Counted from the stretch's first letter, positions 32,570 to 41,534 are shown. The stretch is 49,887 bases of DNA from Sulfurihydrogenibium sp. (GCF_028276765.1 NZ_JAPYVU010000006.1:1-49887), one strand, 5' to 3'. A program made the numbers and translations. The notes: generated by a model from the sequence alone, not told the origin.

Positions 32570-35500
32570 TCAGTTATCGTGTCTTATTTTAATTTTTTCA
32601 AGCAATTCAAAAAGTATAGCTTCGTAATCTTTTTCGCCAATTTCTACCTTATCCATAAGCTCTTCTAATTTTCTTGTAAACTCTTCTGATAAAAACTCTC
32701 TTACATGATTTAAGCTGTTTAAATACTGATAAACTTTTATACCCATAGAAGTTGGAAATAGCAAACCTTTCTTTTCTATTACATATTTTCTTTCAAGAAG
32801 TTTCGCAATGATTGTTGCATATGTAGATGGTCTTCCGATGCCTCTTTCTTTCATTCTAAATACAAGCTCCCCATGGGTAAATGGAAATGCCTTTGGCATG
32901 GTTTTAAATTGTTTATTATTGCTTATATCAATTATTCCCTCTAAATCTGGATGAAGTTCAGCCGGTAATATTTTATTCCATCCATCTTGAATAATATCTG
33001 TATGTAAAACTTTTTCTAATTCAAATCCAAAGCCTTTTATGATTACATCTTTTGCTTTAAATTTAACAGCTCTCATTTGAGAAGCTATGAAACGTTTAAA
33101 GATAAGGTCATAAAGCTTTATATGGTCAAAGGTTAAGCCTTCGTACTGACCGCTTAAAATCATAGATTTTAACTCTTCTGTTTCCATTGCTCTTGTTGGT
33201 CTTATACATTCATGAGCTCCACCTTCTCCCCAAACTCTCGCCTGGAAATAATCCTTTCCAAATGCTTCTTCTATATACTCTCTTGCTAAAGCTATGCCAA
33301 CATCAGAAACTCTTGTTGAATCTGTTCTATGGTATGTAATATATCCAAGCTCAAATAGGTCTTGTGCTAATTCCATTGTTTTTGGGAGTGAAAATCTGTA
33401 TCTATCGCTTGCATCTTTTAGCATTGTATCTGTTCTGTATGGTGGAAGAGGGTTTTTATCTTCTTCTTTTACTTCCTTTACAATAATTTCAATGTTATTT
33501 AGATTATTAAAGATATTTTCTGCATCTTGCTTGTTTTGATAGTCTATGTCCAATTCAAGTTTTCTACTGTCTTGCTGAAGCGTGATTGTTATTCTGTAAA
33601 TTTTTTGCTTTCTCTCTTTTTCTCTTTCTATAATCCATCCAAGTATAGGTGTTTGAACTCTACCTGCCGAAAGCCAATTTTTACCAAAAGCTTTTTGAAG
33701 TAGCTGAGAGTATTCAAACCCGACCCATCTGTCTGCCACTCTTCTAACTATTTGAGCTTTTACTAAATTTTCATCAAAATCTCTTGGGTTTTTAATTGCG
33801 TTAATGATTGCTTTTTTTGTTACTTCATGAAATTCCATTCTTTGGATATTTTTAACATAAGGTTTTAAAAGTAATTCAACATCCCACCCTATCTTTTCAC
33901 CTTCTGTGTCCGGGTCTGTTGCAACGTATACTTCTAAACTTTCAAAGCTTACAGACCTGATGCTTTCTATGATTTCTTCCTTTCCTTCAATCGTTTCGTA
34001 AACTGGCTCAATATGGTCTTTCACAAAAACTCCGTAATATCCAAGCTCTTTATTAAGGTCAAGAATATGACCTAAGGATGCAGTAATCATTAAGTATCTA
34101 TCATCTATTGATGTCTCTAAGATTTCATGGTCGTTTACTCTTCTTCTTACAGATTTTCCAAAGAAGTTTGCTATGGTTCTTGCTTTGTTTGGAGATTCTA
34201 CTACTATTAAAACTGGCTTTAAGATGCTTTCTACTTTCTCAAACTTAATCTCACCTTTGAGTATCTTTCTTACCTTTTCTCTGTCTGAGTCTATCTCTTT
34301 AAGAATTTTGTCTAACTCGATTGACTTAAAATCTACAAATTCAATGTCATCACTAAACCATTTGACTCTCTTTTGTAGATGATTAAAGGCTTTTTTATCG
34401 TCTATTAAAATTACAGATAATCCTTTCGTGATACCGCCGCTGTACATTCTGGAAGTTCTTCCGCTTGCTTGTAAGTATCCTGTCACATCAGATACGACGA
34501 GTTTATATCCATCTTCATCTTTTCTAAGGGTAACTTCGTTAGATTCTTTTAAAAGATTTATTATCTCTTCTGAGTTTAAAAACTGTCCTACTTTCAATCT
34601 TAGATTGTCTACTTTTTCTTTTAGGTTTGGATTGTTTTGTAAAAATTCTTCCGTTAGATACTGATATTTTTTTAACTGAGTTATCCATTTATCAATTTGG
34701 ATTGCATACTGTGGAAATTTTTTCAAAATGTACGCTCTTATAGAACTAAGCGCCCAAAGTAGATGACTTAGATTTGCTTCAAATTTTAATGATAGTACGA
34801 TTTTTGGAACGCCGTAAAAAATTGTATATCTGATTAAATGAGGAAGGTCTATACCTCTTGCCAATGGGTTTCTGTAGGAAGAGATACCAATCAAAACATC
34901 TATCTTTCCATTTTCGTATTTCTTTAAGATTTCGTCATCAATCTCTTCATAGGTAGCAGCCTTAACTCCTTTTTTTGTTAGATATTCTTTAACTTCTTCA
35001 GCATATTCTTTCTTTTTGTCAGAAGGTATAAATACAAGCCCACCTTTTCCAAGTTTTTTTATAAGCTCTGACAATTCGTGATTTTCTATATCATCATAAG
35101 AATCTACAATGTTTCTCAAGTAAAATGTTGGAGTTCCTACTTCAAAGCCAAGAAGTTCTCTAAAAAGCTTTATTCTGTTTGACTTCGGGTTTGAAGTTGC
35201 CGATGAAACTATCAGCACACCTTTTCTCTTTGCTTCTATCTTTCTAAGCTTTTCTGTAAGCTGGTTTATTTTGTTCCAATCTTCATCTGTCTTATTCTGC
35301 TTTGCTTTTAGTTTGATGACTTCTAACGCAAGGTTTATATCATTTTCATCAAAGCCAAGTAAATAAAGTGCTTTGTCTATGTTTTTCGCGGTTTTTAAGA
35401 AAGAGTCTACATCGTCAACAAACACAAGAGAAAAATCTTTTGGAATCTTGTCATGATTTTTGTATAGAAACATAGAAGTTGTTATCAGTACAGAAAAATC

Positions 35501-36004
35501 TCCATCTTTAAGTCTTTCTAATTTGGCTTCTTTTTCTTTTTTGTTTTCCTCGCCAAAAAATAGGATTTGGTCTTCTTTTAGCTTGAATATCTGGGTAAGT
35601 TTTTTTACAGTTTGATTGACTAATAGCTTTGTTGGAAGAATTATGTAAGATTTTTTATTTTTTTGTGCTAAATATGATGCAACCGATAGACCAAAAGAAG
35701 TTTTACCTATGCCGGTAGGTGCTAAAAGTGCAAAAGAGCGATTTAAGAAAAATCTTTTAGCCCAAGTTATCTGTAAGCTCCATGGATGAGATCCTATACG
35801 CTTGCTAAAAAAGTTTTGCCAATTGTTAACTTCATCATCAATGTCACATAATATTTTGAATTTTCCTTTTTTTAAAACATCACAAACATCTTCTTTTGGC
35901 TCTTCTGGTAAACATTTATCACAAGGTAAGCCTTTGTATAATCTTTCTGATGTAATATCTCCACCACAGTTAGGACAGAGTTTTTTGAAAATGCTTGCTA
36001 TCAT
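32570..36004 (-). CDS. rgy: Reverse gyrase
   Basis: 1144-residue ATP-dependent enzyme that introduces positive supercoils, a hallmark of hyperthermophiles and some thermophiles. Order: zinc finger with Cys10/13/28/31; helicase-like domain with Walker A APTGIGKTS (95-103) and DDVD box; the H2 part with 'GYLQASGRTSRMYSGGITKG'; Toprim domain opening 'VVESPNKARTIANFFG' and holding TDPDTEGEKIGWD; topoisomerase IA domain with the catalytic Tyr in ITYHRTDS (about residue 891) and 'MKERGIGRPSTYATIIAKLL'. The usual second zinc finger before Toprim is missing: no CxxC occurs there. The start has a GAGGTGG ribosome-binding site; a TATAAT (minus strand, 36054-36059) lies upstream without a clear -35. Confidence 0.98.
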   Translation of the reverse strand: MIASIFKKLCPNCGGDITSERLYKGLPCDKCLPEEPKEDVCDVLKKGKFKILCDIDDEVNNWQNFFSKRIGSHPWSLQITWAKRFFLNRSFALLAPTGIGKTSFGLSVASYLAQKNKKSYIILPTKLLVNQTVKKLTQIFKLKEDQILFFGEENKKEKEAKLERLKDGDFSVLITTSMFLYKNHDKIPKDFSLVFVDDVDSFLKTAKNIDKALYLLGFDENDINLALEVIKLKAKQNKTDEDWNKINQLTEKLRKIEAKRKGVLIVSSATSNPKSNRIKLFRELLGFEVGTPTFYLRNIVDSYDDIENHELSELIKKLGKGGLVFIPSDKKKEYAEEVKEYLTKKGVKAATYEEIDDEILKKYENGKIDVLIGISSYRNPLARGIDLPHLIRYTIFYGVPKIVLSLKFEANLSHLLWALSSIRAYILKKFPQYAIQIDKWITQLKKYQYLTEEFLQNNPNLKEKVDNLRLKVGQFLNSEEIINLLKESNEVTLRKDEDGYKLVVSDVTGYLQASGRTSRMYSGGITKGLSVILIDDKKAFNHLQKRVKWFSDDIEFVDFKSIELDKILKEIDSDREKVRKILKGEIKFEKVESILKPVLIVVESPNKARTIANFFGKSVRRRVNDHEILETSIDDRYLMITASLGHILDLNKELGYYGVFVKDHIEPVYETIEGKEEIIESIRSVSFESLEVYVATDPDTEGEKIGWDVELLLKPYVKNIQRMEFHEVTKKAIINAIKNPRDFDENLVKAQIVRRVADRWVGFEYSQLLQKAFGKNWLSAGRVQTPILGWIIEREKERKQKIYRITITLQQDSRKLELDIDYQNKQDAENIFNNLNNIEIIVKEVKEEDKNPLPPYRTDTMLKDASDRYRFSLPKTMELAQDLFELGYITYHRTDSTRVSDVGIALAREYIEEAFGKDYFQARVWGEGGAHECIRPTRAMETEELKSMILSGQYEGLTFDHIKLYDLIFKRFIASQMRAVKFKAKDVIIKGFGFELEKVLHTDIIQDGWNKILPAELHPDLEGIIDISNNKQFKTMPKAFPFTHGELVFRMKERGIGRPSTYATIIAKLLERKYVIEKKGLLFPTSMGIKVYQYLNSLNHVREFLSEEFTRKLEELMDKVEIGEKDYEAILFELLEKIKIRHDN

Positions 36005-36087
36005 TATTTTCCACCTCTTTTTATCTTATTAAAATTTTTGTTTTGAGTAATAAATTATACATAAATTGAAAGTTTTAAGAGAATGTT

Positions 36088-36192
36088 AGAGTATTTCAAA
36101 ATTCTTGTAAAGCTTACTTTTTCGTGTCATCTTGAGGATTTTAGTCTGTTTGCCGGCTTCAGAATGACGGCATAAATTTTTGGAACAGTCTC
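36088..36192. repeat. Class B MITE-like repeat
   Basis: About 105 bp with inverted ends: GAGTATTTCAAAATTC at the left and ATTTTTGGAACAGTCTC at the right. The inner arms (GTGTCATCTTGAGGATTTTA; GCCGGCTTCAGAATGACG) are the same kind as in class A. It lies between reverse gyrase and the next class A copy. Confidence 0.65.
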
Positions 36193-36238
36193 ACAATATG
36201 AATTTTGTCCAAAGTGTTTTTTCTTTAAATTATTCTTC

Positions 36239-36423
36239 ATACCTTGGGTGAGAAATTAGTGGTTTTTATAAAATTTAAAAATGAGATCCTTCGACCTTAC
36301 GTCCTCAGGACGATGACAGATAAAGGTTGGCTGATAAATATTAGAGAAAAGATAGGCTTGCTTGTCATTCTGAGCGAAACGAAGAATCTCATACTTTTAC
36401 TGAACTTCTCACCCAGAAGTATA
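36239..36423. repeat. Class A MITE-like repeat upstream of the thioredoxin operon
   Basis: About 185 bp, in the reverse orientation relative to the copies in the flagellar block: left end TACCTTGGGTGAGAAATTAG, right end GAACTTCTCACCCAGAAGTA. The inner arms are GAGATCCTTCGACCTTACGT...CCTCAGGA and GTCATTCTGAGCGAAACGAA...GAATCTC. The arm facing the downstream gene is the same one as in the minus-strand copies. Confidence 0.75.
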
Positions 36424-36466
36424 CAATATTCTGTAAATAGTAGTAAAAAGATAAAACAAAATTGTA

Positions 36467-36495
36467 TTGAAAGAAAAGTTAAAGAGATTTATAAT
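36467..36495 (+). promoter_or_regulatory. Sigma-70-type promoter of the thioredoxin-lolA operon
   Basis: -35 TTGAAA (36467-36472) and -10 TATAAT (36490-36495) with a 17-base spacer. The predicted start near 36502 gives a leader of about 47 bases, with GTAGGAGG before the ATG at 36549. It lies outside the class A repeat that ends at 36423. Confidence 0.65.
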
Positions 36496-36548
36496 TTATA
36501 ATATAAATGAATTTTAGTAAGTTAAACTAAATGTAGGAGGTTAGAAGG

Positions 36549-37358
36549 ATGATAATAGACGTAAACTCTGAAAATTTCTCAGAAATATTAGAAAAATCTT
36601 ATGATAATGTTGTGGTTATAGACTTTTGGGCGCCTTGGTGTGGTCCATGCAGAGCTTTAAAACCAATCTTAGAAAAACTTTCAGGAGAGTTTGGCTTTAT
36701 TTTAGCAAAAGTTAATACAGATGAAAATCCGGATATTGCACAAGAGTTTGGAGTTCATGGAATACCGGATGTTAGAATAATAAAAGATGGAAAAGTAGTT
36801 GATAAATTCGTTGGAGCATTGCCGGAGAGTCAAGTAAGAAAAATAATCAGTAAATATGTTAAATCACCAGCAGATAAAGTTATTGAAGAAGCAAACATGC
36901 TTATTTTGGCAGGCAACAGAGAAGGAGCGTATGATTTATACAAAAGAGCAATTTCTGAATATCCAGATAACAAAAAGTTAATCCTTGAAGCAGCAAAATT
37001 CTTTATTAAACTAAACAAGCTTGAAGATGCAGAAAATTTATTAAACAAAATAAAAGAGTATGACAAAGAGTACTTTACACAAGCTCAAGCATTAAAGGAA
37101 TTTATAGAACTTAAAAAAGAATGTGAAAATACAAATTTACAAACAGAACTTGATAAAATGTTTGCCCAAGCATCATGCTATGCAGTTGAAGAAAATTATG
37201 AAGAAGCATTAAAATTATTTTTAGAAATAGTTAAGAAAGATAGAAATTATAAAAACGATGGTGCAAGAAAAGCTATGGTTTCTATATTCACACTACTTGG
37301 AGAATCTAACCCACTTACAAAAGAGTACAGAAAAAAACTTGCAATGTGGCTATATTAA
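36549..37358 (+). CDS. Thioredoxin-TPR protein (CnoX/YbbN-like)
   Basis: 269 residues with no signal peptide, so cytoplasmic. Residues 1-108 form a thioredoxin fold with a complete WCGPC active site (Cys31, Cys34) and the cis-Pro in GIPD. Residues about 112-265 are TPR-like helices ('NREGAYDLYKRAISEYPDNK', 'ENYEEALKLFLEIVKKDRNY'). This is the layout of E. coli CnoX (YbbN), a holdase/co-chaperone; unlike E. coli CnoX, this one keeps both cysteines and should be redox-active. It is first in the operon, with a good promoter upstream and lolA overlapping its stop. Confidence 0.85.
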   Translation: MIIDVNSENFSEILEKSYDNVVVIDFWAPWCGPCRALKPILEKLSGEFGFILAKVNTDENPDIAQEFGVHGIPDVRIIKDGKVVDKFVGALPESQVRKIISKYVKSPADKVIEEANMLILAGNREGAYDLYKRAISEYPDNKKLILEAAKFFIKLNKLEDAENLLNKIKEYDKEYFTQAQALKEFIELKKECENTNLQTELDKMFAQASCYAVEENYEEALKLFLEIVKKDRNYKNDGARKAMVSIFTLLGESNPLTKEYRKKLAMWLY

Positions 37359-37969
37359 TGAAAAAGATAGCTTTATTTTTGATACTCTTTATTGTTAATT
37401 TTTCTTTTGCAAAGGACATAGTAGAAGAACTTCAGAAAAAATTTAGTGAGATAAAAGGATTTCAGGCAGACATTACACAAAAAACTTATCAATCTGGGTT
37501 TTCCAGCCCGGATATTTTTTATGGAAAAGTATTAGCTGTAAAACCGGATAAAATCAAAATAGAGTATATAAAGCCATATAAACAGATTATTTATCTAAAT
37601 GGTACCAAAGTAGCTTTATACTCTGTAGAAGAAAATCAGGCTGTTATAACATCAACAGATAACAGTGTTTTAATAACAGAAGTTTTAGAAATGATTATCA
37701 AAAACAAACCTATCAAGTCTACCTTTAATGCGTTAGAAACCAAAGAAACCAATGATACATACAAAATATCTTTAAAACCAAAAAACAACACAGAAGTTAA
37801 AAAATTAGAACTGACAATAGATAAATCCAATCTATCATTAACTAAACTTTCAGCACAGGATACAGACAACAACATTATTGAAATAGAGTTTGAAAAATTT
37901 AAATATTTATCCAATCCGGTAAATATAAATTTCAACTTTCCAAAGAATGTTAAGATTTTAAACAACTAA
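37358..37969 (+). CDS. lolA: Outer-membrane lipoprotein carrier LolA
   Basis: 203-residue periplasmic chaperone that carries lipoproteins to the outer membrane. I start at the ATG overlapping the upstream stop (TAATG), which gives a clean signal peptide (MKKIALFLILFIVNFSFAKD). An in-frame ATG four codons earlier would spoil it. The mature part shows 'VEELQKKFSEIKGFQADITQ' and 'FYGKVLAVKPDKIKIEYIKP', typical LolA features, and then the half-barrel strands. FlgH at 26793 is an obvious client. The call fits an outer membrane in this organism. Confidence 0.88.
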   Translation: MKKIALFLILFIVNFSFAKDIVEELQKKFSEIKGFQADITQKTYQSGFSSPDIFYGKVLAVKPDKIKIEYIKPYKQIIYLNGTKVALYSVEENQAVITSTDNSVLITEVLEMIIKNKPIKSTFNALETKETNDTYKISLKPKNNTEVKKLELTIDKSNLSLTKLSAQDTDNNIIEIEFEKFKYLSNPVNINFNFPKNVKILNN

Positions 37970-37979
37970 GGAGATTACA

Positions 37980-38420
37980 ATGCTTAAAAAAGTCTCAATA
38001 TCTTTAATTATAGTTCTGACAGCATTAACTATCTTTTTTTATTTATATGGAAATCTAAAGTTTGCTGTTATGTTTGGTTTAATAGATATAACAGTTATTG
38101 TTTTTTCTATTCTCGTATGGTTTAACGATAAGTATTACAACGAGCAAATATCAGAGAGAATAGTATCATTTCCATCAAAAGAAATGATAAAAGATATTCT
38201 AAAAAAGCAGTCAAACATGCTTAGGTTTGATAAATTCGAAGAAGTAGAAAATGGGTACAAAATTTACAAAGGAAAACATTTAGTTGTAGAAGCTATTTTT
38301 GAAAAAGATAAAAATGGTAATATCTTGGTAGTTGACGGAAGATATGTAGTTAAAATAAAAGCTCCGGAGTATGTTCTGCATAATATTGACAATGAAATAT
38401 GGAGTCACATAGGCAAGTAA
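37980..38420 (+). CDS. Small membrane protein of unknown function
   Basis: 146 residues. Two hydrophobic segments (about 6-23 and 28-47) are followed by a soluble C-terminal domain of about 95 residues with mixed helix and strand ('SFPSKEMIKDILKKQSNMLR', 'VVEAIFEKDKNGNILVVDGR'). I do not recognise a family. It follows lolA by 10 bases with a GGAG ribosome-binding site, so it is the third gene of the thioredoxin-TPR/lolA operon. An envelope role is plausible. Confidence 0.7.
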   Translation: MLKKVSISLIIVLTALTIFFYLYGNLKFAVMFGLIDITVIVFSILVWFNDKYYNEQISERIVSFPSKEMIKDILKKQSNMLRFDKFEEVENGYKIYKGKHLVVEAIFEKDKNGNILVVDGRYVVKIKAPEYVLHNIDNEIWSHIGK

Positions 38421-38549
38421 AGTGATAGATGAAAAGCTAAGAGATAAAAGACAAGAGCGAAAATCGCTATAGACTTAACAAAACTGAATGCTTTATTTTT
38501 ATTCTAAGAGTTTGCTTTATCTATATAGTAGGGATAAGTTCAATGTCCA
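38421..38549. other. Gap without a recognisable gene
   Basis: Downstream of the three-gene operon. A short inverted pair, AGCGA/TCGCT (38456-38460 and 38464-38468), lacks a T-run and is not a convincing terminator. The rest looks like decayed IS flank. Confidence 0.4.
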
Positions 38550-38850
38550 AGATTTTTTACACTTATTGAATCATAACCTTCATCAGCTATAAAAAGTATT
38601 TCTTTAATAAAATCTACTTTGTTTACAAATATCTCCATAGACAAAACCTGTAGCATTTGCTATGTAGCACTATCCTGTTTTTTCCAGCAATAGTTTTAAA
38701 GCCAAGATATTTAAGTTCTTGAAGAACTTCTCTATAAGAATATTGTTTTAGTGTTTGATATAGAAATATAGCTAAATTTTAAAAAATCTTTTTGTAAGCT
38801 TATAGATTTACCTGAAAGACATTCCTGTTTTTCTCATGTAAACATTCCAT
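38550..38850 (-). pseudogene. Broken DDE transposase remnant
   Basis: Read on the minus strand from an ATG at 38848-38850, pieces of one transposase appear in different frames: MECLHEKNRNVFQ, then QYSYREVLQELKYLGFKT, then DFIKEILFIADEGYDS. The last is the familiar 'IADKGYDS' block around a catalytic Asp of IS5/IS4-type transposases. Frameshifts, stops and a large loss between the N-terminal and central parts show that it is dead. An IS-like end (ATTTTGGAACAGTCTCC, 38889-38905) lies just upstream of its start and matches the class B repeats. Confidence 0.6.
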
Positions 38851-38887
38851 TTTTTGATTTTGTGTATTTAATTTTAACTGAGAAAAT

Positions 38888-38904
38888 AATTTTGGAACAG
38901 TCTC
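38888..38904. repeat. Terminal inverted repeat of the broken IS
   Basis: AATTTTGGAACAGTCTC, the same end as in the class B repeats (36176-36192, and inverted at 38916-38932). It is followed within 15 bases by the facing end of the next class B copy. Confidence 0.55.
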
Positions 38905-38914
38905 CTATATCTAC

Positions 38915-39070
38915 TGAGGCTGTTCCAAAAATCCACATCGTCATTCTGAGCGAAGCGAAGAATCTCCTATTTTTCTTTTCAAGTCAAAAAATCAAATTAT
39001 AAAATTCTTCAAACTTACGTCATAAGGATGACGGATAAGGGCAAACTTGTAAAAATTTTGGAATACTCTC
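38915..39070. repeat. Class B MITE-like repeat
   Basis: About 156 bp, a good full copy. Ends are GAGGCTGTTCCAAAAAT and AAATTTTGGAATACTCTC. The inner arms are GTCATTCTGAGCGAAGCGAA...GAATCTCC and CTTACGTCATAAGGATGACG. A class B-specific middle, TTTTTCTTTTCAAGTCAAAA...AATCAAA, recurs at 47017-47050. 39071-39136 holds no gene. Confidence 0.7.
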
Positions 39071-39148
39071 CCTGTATCTACTTGAAAAATCTTACTATTT
39101 ATCTTATTATTATTGGCAAGAACCATTAAATAAAGATTGGAGATAAAG

Positions 39149-39361
39149 ATGGTTGACCCTTCAGCATTTAGCCAAATGGAAAAAGAAGCCACTAATGTAT
39201 TAATAAAAATTCTTATTCCTTTATGGATTATTCTTTCGGTAGCTGTAACTATTTGGAGTTATAAATCTACGAGAGCAAAAGTTTTTTGGAAGAATCTATA
39301 TAGAAGTGTATTTCCACCAAGAGAAAGTAAAGGCGAGAAAAAACCTTGGTTTAGAAGATAG
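39149..39361 (+). CDS. Small single-pass membrane protein of unknown function
   Basis: 70 residues from the ATG at 39149, which is preferred because GGAGAT lies 6 bases upstream; an in-frame ATG four codons earlier has no such site. One transmembrane helix (about 22-42, ILIPLWIILSVAVTIWSYKS) is followed by a strongly basic tail ('TRAKVFWKNLYRSVFPPRES', ending KPWFRR). It is monocistronic and convergent with dtd, with 2 bases between stops. No family is recognised. Codon use and the ribosome-binding site make it a likely real gene. Confidence 0.6.
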   Translation: MVDPSAFSQMEKEATNVLIKILIPLWIILSVAVTIWSYKSTRAKVFWKNLYRSVFPPRESKGEKKPWFRR

Positions 39362-39363
39362 GT

Positions 39364-39807
39364 TCATAACTGTTTTGAATCAAGAATAAATGTTACAGGT
39401 CCATCGTTTAAAATATAAACTTTCATATCAGCACCAAAAACGCCTGTTTGAACTTTCACATATTTAGAAAACTCTTCTACAAATTTTTCGTATAAAGCCT
39501 TAGCTTTATCCGGTTTGGCAGCATATTCAAAAGATGGTCTTCTTCCTTTCCTTAAATTAGCAAGAAGCGTAAACTGAGAAATAATAAGAGCTTCTCCGTT
39601 GACATCAAGAAGGGAATAATTCATCTTTTTATTCTCATCTTCAAACATTCTCAAATTAACAATTTTATTAACTAATTTATTTACATCTTCTTCTGTGTCA
39701 TCTTCGGCTACCCCAAGAAGTATATTAACTCCTTTTCTTATCTCTCCTACAACCTTACCGTCTACTTCAACGCTTGACTTTATAACTCTTTGAACTACTG
39801 CAATCAT
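39364..39807 (-). CDS. dtd: D-aminoacyl-tRNA deacylase
   Basis: 147-residue homodimeric enzyme that hydrolyses D-aminoacyl-tRNA (and glycyl-tRNAAla) to prevent mis-incorporation. Family motifs are in place: '[20 protein letters not shown]' at the N-terminus, [18 protein letters not shown] in the centre (SQFTL motif) and [11 protein letters not shown] at the C-terminus (the Gly-cis-Pro motif). The start overlaps the tetR stop by 4 bases, so it is the last gene of a DHH-tetR-dtd operon. Confidence 0.97.
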   Translation of the reverse strand: MIAVVQRVIKSSVEVDGKVVGEIRKGVNILLGVAEDDTEEDVNKLVNKIVNLRMFEDENKKMNYSLLDVNGEALIISQFTLLANLRKGRRPSFEYAAKPDKAKALYEKFVEEFSKYVKVQTGVFGADMKVYILNDGPVTFILDSKQL

Positions 39808-40391
39808 TTTTTAATAATTCCATAGAATAATTCTGAGATTAACTGATCTGGGTCTTTGATTATTGGTCCTTCTCTTCTTTCCATTACATATGCAAAAACT
39901 TTTGCCTGTATTAGTCCTACAAAAAGCATTGCTGTTTCAGATGGGTCTATATCTTCTCTAACAAATCCTTCTTCTTGTCCTTTTTTAATAACCTCAGAAA
40001 GCTTCTTTTTGTAATCTTCAACAAATTTATGAAGTATATCAAAAAACTTTTTATTTCCGGACCTGCTAAATTCGAAGCATAAAACAGGAACAGCTCCTTT
40101 TGTTTCTTCCAATACTCTTATATGTTCTCTCATTACTTGTTTTAAAGTTTCTTCTACAGAAAGTCCTAATTCTTTTGCTCTGTCAACGCTTTGAGAACAC
40201 CGAGATATATATCTGTTGATAATTTCTACTACTATAGCGTCTAAGGAAGGAAAATGTTTATAGATGGCTGCATCGGTAATACCTATTTTATTGGCAATAT
40301 TTTTTGCTGTAAAGCGTTTTAATCCTTCATGGATTATTATTTCAGCACCTGCTAATATTATTTTTTCTCTTGTAGATAACTCTTCTACCAT
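39804..40391 (-). CDS. TetR-family transcriptional regulator
   Basis: 195 residues. The N-terminal helix-turn-helix (about 8-55) matches TetR: '[20 protein letters not shown]', [20 protein letters not shown]. The C-terminal ligand domain is helical and family-variable ('[20 protein letters not shown]'). A strong AGGAGG site precedes the ATG. It lies between a DHH phosphoesterase gene and dtd, with a 4-base overlap to dtd and 10 bases to the DHH gene. The target and ligand cannot be read from sequence; it may autoregulate this operon. Confidence 0.9.
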   Translation of the reverse strand: MVEELSTREKIILAGAEIIIHEGLKRFTAKNIANKIGITDAAIYKHFPSLDAIVVEIINRYISRCSQSVDRAKELGLSVEETLKQVMREHIRVLEETKGAVPVLCFEFSRSGNKKFFDILHKFVEDYKKKLSEVIKKGQEEGFVREDIDPSETAMLFVGLIQAKVFAYVMERREGPIIKDPDQLISELFYGIIKK

Positions 40392-40401
40392 AAAATTCCT
40401 C

Positions 40402-41253
40402 CTACATCATAATCATGCTGCAAAATTCGTTAATGTTTACAGACGCACCAGCAGCATTTCTATGACCGCCACCATTTAGTAATTTTGCAAGGTCTAAAGC
40501 CGACGGATTATGACTGTCAAGACTTCTAAAACTTAATTTCACATAATCGCCGTTGATTGAAAAAAGACAAACAGCTTCATTATACATAGTAGCTAATAAA
40601 TTTCCAATTTCAGACTGAAATAAACCAGTGTTGTATGCTCTTACTTTATAATTTCCTATTTTTATAAATAGGTCTTTGGCTTTTTCTACAAAGGTGTTGA
40701 TTAAATAAGTTGTATACTGATTTATTATTTTACCTTTTTCTATAATTTCTGTAATATCTTTATCTAAAAGCTCTTTTACCTCTTCTGGTTTGTTGGTAAA
40801 TAGAAATAGATAATCATTAACATATTTTGTTGTATCTCCATACTGCCATTTCCATATATCTTTATCTTCTACATATTTTATTATTTCTGGCGGCTCAGTA
40901 TTAAATAGATAATGCCAAGTCAAAGATGCTCCTGATTTGTCATTGTCAAATACAAATTCAAATTTTGGGTCTTTTATCTCTTCTAATATGTTTTTCATGC
41001 TAATATGATGGTCTAAATTTATTACTTTCGTGGCTTTTTCTAAAACTTTGTTTAAATATTCTGGTTTTAATGCAAAGTCTACAATATAGACTATTGTATC
41101 TTCATCTATCTGCCCAAGTATTTGCTCAAAATCCTCATCTTTGAAGTTATGTTCTATTGGAATAACGGTTGCATCCGGAAATTTTTTTAGTATCACTGCC
41201 GCCGCCGTAGTTCCATCTGTACAATTTTTATGATAGAGTCCGATAATTTTCAT
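40402..41253 (-). CDS. DHH-family phosphoesterase
   Basis: About 283 residues from the ATG at 41251-41253, behind AGGAGGT. The DHH superfamily metal site is visible: HKNCTDG near the N-terminus, VDFALKP, and the DHH triad in INLDHHISM (about residues 80-85). The C-terminal DHHA1-like half ends with LNGGGHRNAAGASV, the substrate-binding glycine motif. Members hydrolyse oligonucleotides, cyclic di-nucleotides or pAp. The substrate here is unknown, and the protein is closer to the short stand-alone 'DHHA1 domain' group than to RecJ. Confidence 0.85.
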   Translation of the reverse strand: MKIIGLYHKNCTDGTTAAAVILKKFPDATVIPIEHNFKDEDFEQILGQIDEDTIVYIVDFALKPEYLNKVLEKATKVINLDHHISMKNILEEIKDPKFEFVFDNDKSGASLTWHYLFNTEPPEIIKYVEDKDIWKWQYGDTTKYVNDYLFLFTNKPEEVKELLDKDITEIIEKGKIINQYTTYLINTFVEKAKDLFIKIGNYKVRAYNTGLFQSEIGNLLATMYNEAVCLFSINGDYVKLSFRSLDSHNPSALDLAKLLNGGGHRNAAGASVNINEFCSMIMM

Positions 41254-41272
41254 ATTCAAAACCTCCTACAAT

Positions 41273-41301
41273 ATTTTAAGTTAATAATTGCTAACTGTAA
41301 A
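41273..41301 (-). promoter_or_regulatory. Possible sigma-70-type promoter of the DHH-tetR-dtd operon
   Basis: On the minus strand, TTTACA (41296-41301) and TAAAAT (41273-41278) are separated by 17 bases. The predicted start would be near 41266, at the ribosome-binding site itself, leaving a leader of only about 13 bases. AT-rich sequence makes chance matches likely. Confidence 0.35.
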
Positions 41302-41343
41302 GATAAAATATGCATTTTTAAATATTTTATATTTTAGCTTTAA

Positions 41344-41534
41344 ACCTCGGGTGATAAATTAGCGGTTTTTATAGAATTTAAAAAAAGATCCTTGGGATTT
41401 CGTCCTCAAGATGACGAAGAAAACTTAATCGAAGAAAGCTTAATAATCGTATATTGAACCAGAGACAACCCTATTTGTCATTCTACAGCCGGCTAAGAAT
41501 CTCACGTTTTTAACGAATTTCTTACCCGACGTAT
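41344..41534. repeat. Class A MITE-like repeat upstream of the IS1595-type remnant
   Basis: About 190 bp. The left end ACCTCGGGTGATAAATTAGC and right end GAATTTCTTACCCGACGTAT are inverted. The inner arms are AGATCCTTGGGATTTCGTCC...TCAAGATGACG and GTCATTCTACAGCCGGCTAA...GAATCTC. Its last bases (GTATG) supply the ATG at which the transposase frame opens. Confidence 0.75.

Noticed and set aside
36244-36501. 85-codon plus-strand frame upstream of the thioredoxin gene
   Set aside because: It is a translation of the class A repeat itself (for example NFSPRS and VILSETKNL come from the arms), with no ribosome-binding site.
38456-38468. Terminator hairpin after the lolA operon
   Set aside because: Only five pairs, and no T-run follows.
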